Shown here in pieces: positions 53,192-60,830 of a stretch of DNA of 64,000 nt (position 1 is its first letter; every line of letters begins with the position of its first letter). Source of the stretch: an uncultured Bacteroidota bacterium (lineage in GTDB: Bacteria > Bacteroidota > Bacteroidia > Bacteroidales > P3); contig CADBDA010000008.1 in NCBI GenBank assembly GCA_902793295.1, positions 1-64,000 of the forward strand, in the 5' to 3' direction. A program made the translations under genes and the position numbers. The notes under the pieces are model-generated. The model did no database searches. It was given only the letters and a program-made list of their open reading frames with translations, and had not been told where the DNA came from.

Positions 53192-55179
53192 CTTTTCTTT
53201 TTTTGGTTGCATTCGTTCTCGGCAGAGAGGCGGTCGTCTACCATGCGCTGCATATACTGCTGGACGATGGCTTTGATCCGCCGTTCGGCACCCTTAGGCG
53301 CCTGCAAAAGGGTCTGGCGGGTGTAGGGATCGTTGCGCAGGTCGTAGACGCCCACAACGGACTGGCCGTCAAACTGCACCAGGGTGTCGCGCTGGGTGAA
53401 CTGGTAGACACCATTGGCGTAGTTGATGGTCCATGTATCCTCGGGCGGAGTCTGCAACAGGTCGTTGCCAAAGGCCACGAAGGGTTTGCGATAGTTGAGA
53501 ATGTGGAGCAGGGTGGGCAGGACGTCAATTTGCTGAGCCGTACCAGGCATGACGCCAGTGGGTAACTCACCCGAGGGGTCGTAGATGAAGATAGGCACAC
53601 GGTAGGCGCCCATGGCGGTACGGTAAAGGTCGTGATTGGACTTGTTGGTATGGTCGGCCGAGAAGACGAAAATGGTGTTTTTGAACCACGGTTGCTGGCT
53701 GGCCGACTCGAAAAAGCGACGCAGGGCATGGTCGGTGTAACGGATACACTTGTGGATGGGCAGCGCCTCCTCGGGATAAATGCTGCTGTAGTTTTCGGGG
53801 ATATGGAAAGGATGGTGCGAGGTGGCGGTGAATACGGCCGTGAGGAAAGGTTCCGGCAAGTCGTTCATCTTGTCGACATAGTATTGCAGGAAGGGTTCGT
53901 CCCAAATGGCCCAGGTGCCGTCAAAATCGGCAGCGCCGCCGTAGCGCGGATCGGCCTCATATTCGGTGCGTCCGTAGTAGGTCTGGAAACCCACGGTGCG
54001 CGCAAACGATTCGAAATTCATCGAGCCGTTGGTGGCGCCGTGGAAGAAGGCCGACGTGTAGCCTTCACGGTTCAGCAGGGTGGCAACACCATCCAACTTG
54101 TTGAGCGAATATCCGGAAAAGAAGAAAGGCTCGACAAACATGGGTATGCCGGCCAGCAGCGCCGGCGTGGCATCGATACTCTTGCGACCGTTGGCGAAGG
54201 TGTTCTGCCAAGTCAGCGACTGGCCTATCAGCGAGTCGAGGAAGGGGGTGTAGCCCGTATAACCGGGTTCCAGATCCTTATTGTGGAATCCGAAATACTC
54301 CTGACCGAAACTTTCGACAATCAGTATCACGACATTCTTCTTGTGCATAGTGCTGTCGGCGTCTGAAAGCGGCAGGTGGAGCGGGGTGTAGAGGCGCTCC
54401 ATCTCATCGTCAGGCATATAGTGGGGGTCTTTGTAAGTGGTCTTGCCAAGAGTGCGAATCAGGGTGTAGGGGGTGTTGAGCACAATATTGTATTCTTCAG
54501 GACGGTTCACATACTGGTTGGCATAGCTGATGGAGAGGGGACGGAACATGAGGCCGCCACGAATGCCCACCACAGTGGCGGCCAACAGCAAAAGGCACAT
54601 CAGACTGCTGAGACCATAGTAACGCCAGGCGCCGCCCTGACGGCTATCGGTGACGGGATGCTCGACATCGGCAGGCTTGCCAATGCGCACATAGCAGAAC
54701 CACAGCAGGGCAATCAGCAAGGCGCCCACAAGCACCAGATACCAGTGGTTAATGAGCTCGGTGAAGAAGATGGTTCCCAAATTGCCGTCATTGCTGAATT
54801 CGCGGAAGAAGGTATTGGTGGTGCGACGGCCGGTGTATTGCGAATAGACCGAGTCGCTGAGGTTGATCACCACCGCCAGGCTGTTCACCACCACGAAAAT
54901 CCATCTGCACATTGTCTGCCACCAGTCTCGATCACGCACCTTCAGGGGCAGGAACATCAACAGGGCGTAAAGGATGTTGGTATAGCAGATGGCGGCCGTG
55001 TCGAACCGCAATCCGCCGGCAAAGAGCCGCCACAGCGACAGGTCGTTCCAACCATCGGCATAAAGGTTCCAGTTCTCCCACACAAAGGCCACGCGGCAGA
55101 TGAAATAGACCAAGTAGACCAACAGAATGTTGCACAACGCTGCCAAGGGGCTGGCATATTTTCCGTATCGTATCTTCAT
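53188..55179 (-). CDS. LtaS-like membrane sulfatase-family phosphoglycerol/alkaline phosphatase-fold enzyme
   Basis: 663 residues from ATG 55179. Five N-terminal membrane helices (ALCNILLVYLVYFICRVAFVW to SLMCLLLLAATVVGIRGG, residues 10-230). The extracytoplasmic sulfatase domain has NVVILIVESFGQEYFG near 286, NTFANGRKSIDATPALLAGIP carrying the metal/nucleophile Ser/Thr region, and DHTNKSNHDLY and HHPFHIPENY metal-binding histidines. The family transfers phosphoglycerol or phosphoethanolamine-type groups to envelope lipids. The substrate is unresolved in a Gram-negative host; osmoregulated glycan or lipid decoration is possible. The long frame to 55215 was rejected in favour of the MKIRYG start. 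Confidence 0.85.
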   Translation of the reverse strand: MKIRYGKYASPLAALCNILLVYLVYFICRVAFVWENWNLYADGWNDLSLWRLFAGGLRFDTAAICYTNILYALLMFLPLKVRDRDWWQTMCRWIFVVVNSLAVVINLSDSVYSQYTGRRTTNTFFREFSNDGNLGTIFFTELINHWYLVLVGALLIALLWFCYVRIGKPADVEHPVTDSRQGGAWRYYGLSSLMCLLLLAATVVGIRGGLMFRPLSISYANQYVNRPEEYNIVLNTPYTLIRTLGKTTYKDPHYMPDDEMERLYTPLHLPLSDADSTMHKKNVVILIVESFGQEYFGFHNKDLEPGYTGYTPFLDSLIGQSLTWQNTFANGRKSIDATPALLAGIPMFVEPFFFSGYSLNKLDGVATLLNREGYTSAFFHGATNGSMNFESFARTVGFQTYYGRTEYEADPRYGGAADFDGTWAIWDEPFLQYYVDKMNDLPEPFLTAVFTATSHHPFHIPENYSSIYPEEALPIHKCIRYTDHALRRFFESASQQPWFKNTIFVFSADHTNKSNHDLYRTAMGAYRVPIFIYDPSGELPTGVMPGTAQQIDVLPTLLHILNYRKPFVAFGNDLLQTPPEDTWTINYANGVYQFTQRDTLVQFDGQSVVGVYDLRNDPYTRQTLLQAPKGAERRIKAIVQQYMQRMVDDRLSAENECNQKKKR

Positions 55180-55284
55180 TGTTGTTCGTTTAAAATGGGA
55201 ATAACGTAGCGACATTCGAAATTAGTATGTCTCCCGTGCAATACTTTTTTACCACTAGCATCGACGCTTAAAACAAAAAAAATG

Positions 55285-55292
55285 TATTTTTG
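55285..55292 (+). promoter_or_regulatory. -7 promoter element of the TrmH-family gene
   Basis: TATTTTTG, 48 bases before the ATG at 55341; it shows that the in-frame ATG at 55290 cannot be the start. Confidence 0.6.
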
Positions 55293-55340
55293 CATCCCCA
55301 AACCGACAGCTTTTCGGCCATCCAACAACGACAAAAGACA

Positions 55341-56165
55341 ATGAATATCATTCATATTGACAGCATCGACCATCCCGAACTGGTGCCTTATGCGCACCTC
55401 ACCGAAGCGCAGCTGCGCAACCGCCTGGAGCCCCAGAAGGGCATTTTTATTGCCGAAAGCTTGAAAGTGATCCGCATCGCCCTTGACCACGGGCACCGGC
55501 CTCTTTCATTCCTCTCGGAAGAGAAGCATCTGGACCAGGTGGAAGCCTTGCTAGGGGCACTCCCCCACCCTGAGGCAGAACGCATTCCCGTCTACACAGC
55601 CACACGAGAGACACTGGCATCACTAACGGGCTACGAGCTGACCCGTGGTGTGCTGGCCGCCATGCGGCGCCCCCTGCTGCCCGAACCCGAAGCCATCTGC
55701 ACGGGCAAACGTCGCATTGCGGTGATGGACAATGTGGTTAACTCGACCAATACTGGTGCCATCTTCCGCGCCGCCACCGCCTTGGGTATCGACGCCTTGC
55801 TGCTCACCCCCACCTGCAGCGACCCGCTGAATCGTCGAAGCGTACGCGTCAGCATGGGTACCATTTTCCAAATGCCTTGGACATATCTGACCCCTGGCGA
55901 CTGGCCCACAAAGGCCATCGACCGGCTTCACAACCTGGGGTTCCACACCGTGGCATTGGCACTGACAGACAAGGCCATTCCCATCGACCACCCGAAACTG
56001 CAACATTGTGAGCGCCTGGCTATCGTGATGGGCACCGAAGGCGACGGACTGACAGACGAAGTCATCGAGAGCTGCGACGATGCCGTCATCATTCCAATGC
56101 AAAACGGGGTCGACTCGCTCAACGTCGCCGCAGCAGCATCAGTCGCCTTTTGGCAACTGCGCTAG
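55341..56165 (+). CDS. TrmH/SpoU-family RNA 2'-O-methyltransferase
   Basis: 274 residues. The N-terminal substrate-binding domain is RLEPQKGIFIAESLKVIRIALDHGH (residues 31-60). The SPOUT knot motifs are present: motif 1 VVNSTNTGAIFRAATALGIDALLL near 130, motif 2 LAIVMGTEGDGL near 230 and motif 3 IIPMQNGVDSLNVAAAASVAFW near 255. It methylates the 2'-OH of a tRNA or 23S rRNA nucleotide; the exact target cannot be given. A bidirectional terminator follows. Confidence 0.9.
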   Translation: MNIIHIDSIDHPELVPYAHLTEAQLRNRLEPQKGIFIAESLKVIRIALDHGHRPLSFLSEEKHLDQVEALLGALPHPEAERIPVYTATRETLASLTGYELTRGVLAAMRRPLLPEPEAICTGKRRIAVMDNVVNSTNTGAIFRAATALGIDALLLTPTCSDPLNRRSVRVSMGTIFQMPWTYLTPGDWPTKAIDRLHNLGFHTVALALTDKAIPIDHPKLQHCERLAIVMGTEGDGLTDEVIESCDDAVIIPMQNGVDSLNVAAAASVAFWQLR

Positions 56166-56241
56166 TACCCAAAAGCCCATAAGGTCCCTAAATTTTTGAA
56201 AGTGAGGGGAGGGCTGCAGAAGCAATCATCCGTTTATCCAA

Positions 56242-56285
56242 AAAAAGGAGTGGGGCTGTCACACACGACAGCCCCACTCCTTTTT
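56242..56285. terminator. Bidirectional terminator between trmH-type gene and S46 peptidase
   Basis: A 19-base perfect stem (56242-56260 with 56267-56285), loop ACACAC, with A-tract and T-tract included in the arms, serving convergent genes on both strands. Confidence 0.95.
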
Positions 56286-56321
56286 GGACAAAGTCAGGCA
56301 AAAGCCTGCTATTTTTATCTC

Positions 56322-58493
56322 TTATTTGACAATCGTCATCTCTTCAATAAGGTTCTTGGCACCGGCATACTTGTCGATAACCCAGAGGAAGTAACGGCTG
56401 TCAAGGCAGATGCAGCGCTGCAGGTTCTCTTCGAAATCGATGTCGCCCGACATGGCTTCGCTGTTGCCGTCAAATGCCAGACCGATGAGATTGCCTTCGG
56501 CATCCAACACAGGGCTACCGCTGTTGCCGCCGGTGATGTCGTTGTTGGTGACAAAGCAGGTGACCAGTTCGCCCTTGCTGTTGGCATAGGGACCGAAATC
56601 CTTATTGTTGTAGAGCGTCTTCAGACGTTCGGGAACCATAAACTCGCTGCTGGTGGGATCTTCTTTCTCCATGACGCCCTTCAGTGTGGTGTAGAAGCTA
56701 TAGGAGACAGCATCCCTGGGATCATAGGCCTTCACGTTGCCGTAGGTCAGACGAATAGTCGAATTGGCGTCGGGGCTCATCAGTTTGCGATTTTTGTTGA
56801 TCTGCAGAATACCGTCGGTGAAGTCACGGATGCCGCGCTCTAAGCCGTCGCTCGACTCTTTCGAGACCTTGCTGTTGACCTCAACATATTTTTCGTAGAT
56901 TTCCTCACCGGCAAGGTAGATGGGGTCTTTCTCCAGACGTTTCATGTCGGGTTTCTCCAGGAATTTCTTACAGCTCTCGTAGGTGCCGAAAGCCGATTTT
57001 TTGAAGAGGTCTTCCACATACTTGGTGAAGTCGCCCTTATATTTCTTATCAGCATTGATCAGGAATTCAGGCATGTACTGCATCTCCATGTGCTGGTAGA
57101 CATACTGGAACAAGGCGGCCATGAGACGTTTCTCGGTGTCGGGATTGTAGTCCTTGTAGAACTCAGCGCAGTCAGCCTGCAGTTCGGCGATAATCTGATC
57201 TTTTACATCAGCATGACGGGGGTCATTGGCCAAAGCCAGCGTACGTCCCAAACGGAAGGAATGCCACGGGAGTTCGGGGCCGGAGATAAGACCCTCGACA
57301 ATATAGGTACTGGCAGCCTTGTAGGGTGCACGGTCGGCATAGCCCTTCTTAATGAGCGACAATGCATTGGCATACTTCGGGTTTTTACCCTGTGCCCAAG
57401 CGATGTATTCCTGTTCCACCTCGCGCTTCACGCCCATGGTGTTCAGGTTCTTGAGGGCCTTGTTCTGCTCGTTGCTGTACTTCCAGTAGTTGGAGCAGCT
57501 AGCATACTTCGAGGCGTATTTGATCTTGGTTTCCTGGCTAGCAGCCATCTCTTCGCGAAGGATGTTGATTTTGACAGTGCGGATCTCGTAGCGAAGTTTG
57601 TTGGTGATATTCATCGTCTCTTCCAAACCATAGGAGGTCAGGAAGTGGTCGGTGGTGCCGGGGAAACCCATCACCATGGCGAAGTCGCCGTCCTTCAGTT
57701 CGCGGTTGCTGACCGGCAGGAAGTGCTTCGGCTTGAGGGGAATATTGTTCTCGGAATATTCGGCGGGGTTACCGTCGGGGCCAGTGTAGATGCGGAACAT
57801 GGAGAAGTCGCAGGTGTGGCGCGGCCACGACCAGTTGTCGGTGTCGCCACCAAATTTGCCCATCGACGACGGAGGTGCACCCACCAGACGGACATCTTTA
57901 TAGATGACGTGGACAAAGAGGAAGTACTGGTTGCCATTGAACATCGGCTTGACCTGAGCATCATAGATGGTACCTTCGACGGCTTTCTTGGCGATGCGGT
58001 CGCACACCTCTTTGACGGCACGTGCACGTTCCGATTCGCTCATGTCATCGGAGAGAGCCGATTTCACCTGGTCCGTGACGTCTTCCATACGAACCAGGAT
58101 GGAGGCGGTAAGACCGGGGTTGGGCAGCTCCTGGTCCTTGGAATAAGCCCAGAAGCCATCGCGCAGGTAGTCGTGCGCCACGGTGGAATGTTCCTGCAGT
58201 TTGCCATAACCGCAGTGGTGGTTGGTCGACATCAGACCCTGGTCGGAGATGATCTCGCCGGTGCAGAAATGCCAGAAGGGACTGCCTTCATTGCCCAGTC
58301 CGACAATGGCATCCTTGATGCAGTTCTGGTTAACACTATAGATTTCCTCAGGAGTGAGTTTGAAACCGGCTTTCTGCATGTCGGCATAATTCTTGCCCAG
58401 CAGTGAGAGAAGCCACATACCCTCGTCGGCTTTGACCACACCGGGAAGCGCAATCAGCAGTGCAAGGGCCATTACAATGGATTTGATTTTCAT
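56322..58493 (-). CDS. S46-family dipeptidyl-peptidase (DPP7-like)
   Basis: 723 residues from ATG 58493 with signal peptide MKIKSIVMALALLIALPGVVKA. Catalytic triad features of S46: His in MSTNHHCGYGKLQEHS, an Asp in the KDVRLVG...GDTDNWSWPRHTCDF region, and Ser658 in GGNSGSPVLDAEG. Gly676, 18 residues after the serine (FDGN), is the position that is Gly in DPP7 and Arg in the acidic-specific DPP11, so a hydrophobic-P1 DPP7 type is favoured. It removes dipeptides from peptides in the periplasm or at the surface of asaccharolytic Bacteroidota, consistent with protein-based nutrition alongside the C10 proteases. Confidence 0.92.
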   Translation of the reverse strand: MKIKSIVMALALLIALPGVVKADEGMWLLSLLGKNYADMQKAGFKLTPEEIYSVNQNCIKDAIVGLGNEGSPFWHFCTGEIISDQGLMSTNHHCGYGKLQEHSTVAHDYLRDGFWAYSKDQELPNPGLTASILVRMEDVTDQVKSALSDDMSESERARAVKEVCDRIAKKAVEGTIYDAQVKPMFNGNQYFLFVHVIYKDVRLVGAPPSSMGKFGGDTDNWSWPRHTCDFSMFRIYTGPDGNPAEYSENNIPLKPKHFLPVSNRELKDGDFAMVMGFPGTTDHFLTSYGLEETMNITNKLRYEIRTVKINILREEMAASQETKIKYASKYASCSNYWKYSNEQNKALKNLNTMGVKREVEQEYIAWAQGKNPKYANALSLIKKGYADRAPYKAASTYIVEGLISGPELPWHSFRLGRTLALANDPRHADVKDQIIAELQADCAEFYKDYNPDTEKRLMAALFQYVYQHMEMQYMPEFLINADKKYKGDFTKYVEDLFKKSAFGTYESCKKFLEKPDMKRLEKDPIYLAGEEIYEKYVEVNSKVSKESSDGLERGIRDFTDGILQINKNRKLMSPDANSTIRLTYGNVKAYDPRDAVSYSFYTTLKGVMEKEDPTSSEFMVPERLKTLYNNKDFGPYANSKGELVTCFVTNNDITGGNSGSPVLDAEGNLIGLAFDGNSEAMSGDIDFEENLQRCICLDSRYFLWVIDKYAGAKNLIEEMTIVK

Positions 58494-58841
58494 TTTGTAT
58501 ATGTATTTAGTTAGTAATTTATTGACAAACATTATTTTATACTATAACATAAAGAAACAATGCGTCTGCAAATCTACAAAATTTAACGCATTTTTCCTTT
58601 CTTTCAGCCAAAAAAGTTCTCTTTTCTCACATTCCAAACGCTCCATCGCCACAAATCCGATTTCCCATCCTCACCCTCCCTTGAAAAAAAACTTATCAAC
58701 AGGTTCCATCGGCTTCCAATTTTTTCCAGCGACTTCATAACGGCTCATCTGGCAGCAAATACAAAAGTTTATTTTATTGATTTTCATAATAATACAACAT
58801 AATTTTAAATCATTGAAACCTTATTGTTTTTTTTACGTTAA
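58494..58841. other. AT-rich gap between S46 peptidase and mraZ
   Basis: About 350 bases with no supported gene. A -7 element TAGATTTG on the minus strand (58569-58576) could be the S46 promoter. No strong hairpin. The hexamer array at 58842 and the mraZ promoter follow. Confidence 0.5.
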
Positions 58842-58908
58842 ATGGAAGTGAAAGTATTTTAAATGGAACTTTTCAACAATCTATGGAAATTGTAGGTTAT
58901 TTTTGGAA
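58842..58908 (+). repeat. Four-copy TGGAA hexamer array upstream of mraZ
   Basis: ATGGAA at 58842, 58863 and 58883, and TTGGAA at 58903: starts 21, 20 and 20 bases apart, about two helical turns each. They lie directly upstream of the mraZ promoter region. A plausible operator array for autoregulation by MraZ, whose family binds short tandem repeats upstream of its own gene. Confidence 0.6.
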
Positions 58909-58932
58909 AAAATGTTGTATTTTTACACTTTG
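58902..58932 (+). promoter_or_regulatory. Promoter region of the mraZ-led cluster
   Basis: TTTG (58902-58905), 18 bases, then TACACTTTG (58924-58932; one base longer than TAnnTTTG). An alternative TATTTTTA lies at 58919-58926. The last hexamer overlaps the TTTG box. Confidence 0.45.
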
Positions 58933-58949
58933 AAACAATTTAGGCAATA

Positions 58950-59411
58950 ATGTCGTTACTACTTGGTATAGAGTACTGTAAGCTTGACACGAACGGTCGC
59001 TTCAAGTTCCCAATTGCGCTAAAACGCCAATTGGAGAGCTCGGACTGCCGTTTTGTCATCCGTCCCAGCATCTATGCCGAGTGTTTGGAACTCTGGCCCT
59101 ACGATTGCTTTGAAGCGGAAATAGCACAACTCCAAAAAGAACTCAACCCCTACGCCATCGAAGACCGCAAACTGCTGCGCAAACTGAGCGCAGGCAATGT
59201 TGTCGAAATGGACTCCAATGACCGAATCGTCATCCCCAACGAACAGCGCGACCGCATCAAGAAGTCTAAAGACCTGGTTCTACAGTCGACCGGCAAATTC
59301 ATCGAAATTTGGGACTACGACACCTATCGCCGCATGAACGAGGAGGAGACCGACTTGGTAGCCCGCATCGACAAACGTTTGGGTCACAACAACCCCCAAC
59401 CCGCCGAGTAA
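58950..59411 (+). CDS. mraZ: Transcriptional regulator MraZ
   Basis: 153 residues, two AbrB-like swapped-hairpin domains. Domain 1: IEYCKLDTNGRFKFPIALKRQL. Domain 2: AGNVVEMDSNDRIVIPNEQRD. These are the characteristic DxxGR/xxP...R motifs, the second carrying N instead of G (SNDRI). MraZ forms an octameric ring and represses or activates the division/cell-wall cluster. The first gene of the cluster continuing with rsmH, ftsL, ftsI and murE. Confidence 0.95.
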   Translation: MSLLLGIEYCKLDTNGRFKFPIALKRQLESSDCRFVIRPSIYAECLELWPYDCFEAEIAQLQKELNPYAIEDRKLLRKLSAGNVVEMDSNDRIVIPNEQRDRIKKSKDLVLQSTGKFIEIWDYDTYRRMNEEETDLVARIDKRLGHNNPQPAE

Positions 59412-59493
59412 CTCGATGGGCTTCACGCCCATCCATCCAAGCCGCATCCGTCCCGTTCTGAATTGTGACTATTCAGAAACGTAACGCTGCACG

Positions 59494-60459
59494 ATGAACC
59501 CAACTGTTGAAACCCCGAACCCCGCGCCCACCGCTTACCACCTGCCGGTGATGCTCGAGCCTTGTCTGGACGGTCTGAACATCCGCCCCGACGGCATCTA
59601 TGTGGACGTCACCTTCGGCGGCGGCGGTCACTCCAGAGCCATATTGCAGCGACTGGGCGACGAAGGTCGCCTCTACGCATTCGACCAAGATGCCGACGCG
59701 CTGGCAAACAGCATCGACGACCCACGGTTCACCCTCATCAACGAAAACTTCAAACATTTGCGCAACTTCCTGCGTCTCTATGGCGTGCGACGCATCGACG
59801 GACTGCTGGCCGACTTGGGGGTCTCCTCCCACCAGTTCGACGTTGCCGAACGTGGCTTCTCCACCCGCTTCGACGGCCCGCTCGATCTGCGCATGGACCG
59901 CCGCAGCGGCACCACCGCCGCCGATCTGGTGAACAACGCCGACGAACCGGAACTGGCCCGCCTGCTCTCACTCTACGGCGAGCTGCCCAACGCCGGCGCA
60001 TTGGCTCACGCCATCGTCTCAGCCCGCAGCCAAGCGCCCATCGACACCACCTCGGCACTGCGCGAGGCTGTAAGCCGCCACCTGCCACGCAACCGCGAAA
60101 ACAAATTTCTGGCCATGATTTTCCAGGCGCTCCGCATCGAGGTGAACGGCGAACTGGAGGCACTGCGCCAATTGCTGCAACAAGCCACCGATCTGCTCGT
60201 CCCCGGCGGCCGCATCTGCGTGATGGCCTACCACTCCATCGAAGACCGCCTGGTGAAGAACTACTTCAGGGCGGGCAACTTCGAAGGCACCATTGAGAAA
60301 GACTTCTTCGGCAACCCCCTGGCACCGCTGGCACCCGTCAACCGCAAACCCATCACGGCAACGGACGACGAACTGGCACATAACAACAGGGCCCGCAGCG
60401 CCAAACTGCGCATCGCCGAAAAGAGAGACAACAACGAGACAACACATCAGACCATATAA
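59494..60459 (+). CDS. rsmH: 16S rRNA (cytosine-1402-N4) methyltransferase
   Basis: 321 residues. YHLPVMLEPCLDGL opening, SAM motif YVDVTFGGGGHSRAIL near 37-52, DGLLADLGVSSHQFDVAERGFSTRFDGPLDLRMD near 110-142 (substrate-binding region) and LVPGGRICVMAYHSIEDRLVKNYF near 233. It modifies C1402 in the ribosomal P site. Located between mraZ and the ftsL-like gene, as usual. Confidence 0.95.
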   Translation: MNPTVETPNPAPTAYHLPVMLEPCLDGLNIRPDGIYVDVTFGGGGHSRAILQRLGDEGRLYAFDQDADALANSIDDPRFTLINENFKHLRNFLRLYGVRRIDGLLADLGVSSHQFDVAERGFSTRFDGPLDLRMDRRSGTTAADLVNNADEPELARLLSLYGELPNAGALAHAIVSARSQAPIDTTSALREAVSRHLPRNRENKFLAMIFQALRIEVNGELEALRQLLQQATDLLVPGGRICVMAYHSIEDRLVKNYFRAGNFEGTIEKDFFGNPLAPLAPVNRKPITATDDELAHNNRARSAKLRIAEKRDNNETTHQTI

Positions 60460-60473
60460 ACCACATATCCATC

Positions 60474-60812
60474 ATGGGCAAAAAAACGGACAACAAGAAA
60501 AACAGAATAGCTTCGGTGCTGGGCGGCGACATGCTGAAGTCGCGCACCGTGCTGCAGCAGATTCCGCTGCTGCTGCTTATTCTGTTATTCTGCCTGGTGA
60601 TGGTTGCCATCCGCTACCGCGTGGAACACCTCAACAAAGAAAAGAGCCGGCTGGAAAAACAGGCCAGCTACCTGCGCGAGCAACGGGTACAAATGCAGAA
60701 ACAATACCAGGAGTCCATCCGTATCTCACGTATCGACCGCGACCTCGACACCATCGGTGTGGGACTTGTGGCCGGACCTCCTTACGAAATCAGAATTATT
60801 GTAAAAGAATAA
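60474..60812 (+). CDS. ftsL: FtsL-like bitopic division protein
   Basis: 112 residues. A cytoplasmic N-terminus of about 28 residues, one transmembrane helix (QIPLLLLILLFCLVMVAIRYRV, residues 28-50), a leucine/charged coiled coil (EHLNKEKSRLEKQASYLREQRVQ, residues 51-80) and a C-terminal patch IDRDLDTIGVGLV as in FtsL/DivIC. Identity rests on position between rsmH and ftsI and on topology, because FtsL sequences are poorly conserved. It would recruit FtsI and FtsW to the septum. Confidence 0.8.
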   Translation: MGKKTDNKKNRIASVLGGDMLKSRTVLQQIPLLLLILLFCLVMVAIRYRVEHLNKEKSRLEKQASYLREQRVQMQKQYQESIRISRIDRDLDTIGVGLVAGPPYEIRIIVKE

Positions 60813-60830
60813 ATATTACATATTATCATA

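Noticed and set aside
57090..58406. Plus-strand frame of 438 codons opposite the S46 peptidase
   Set aside because: The S46 frame has signal peptide and catalytic motifs; the other matches no family.
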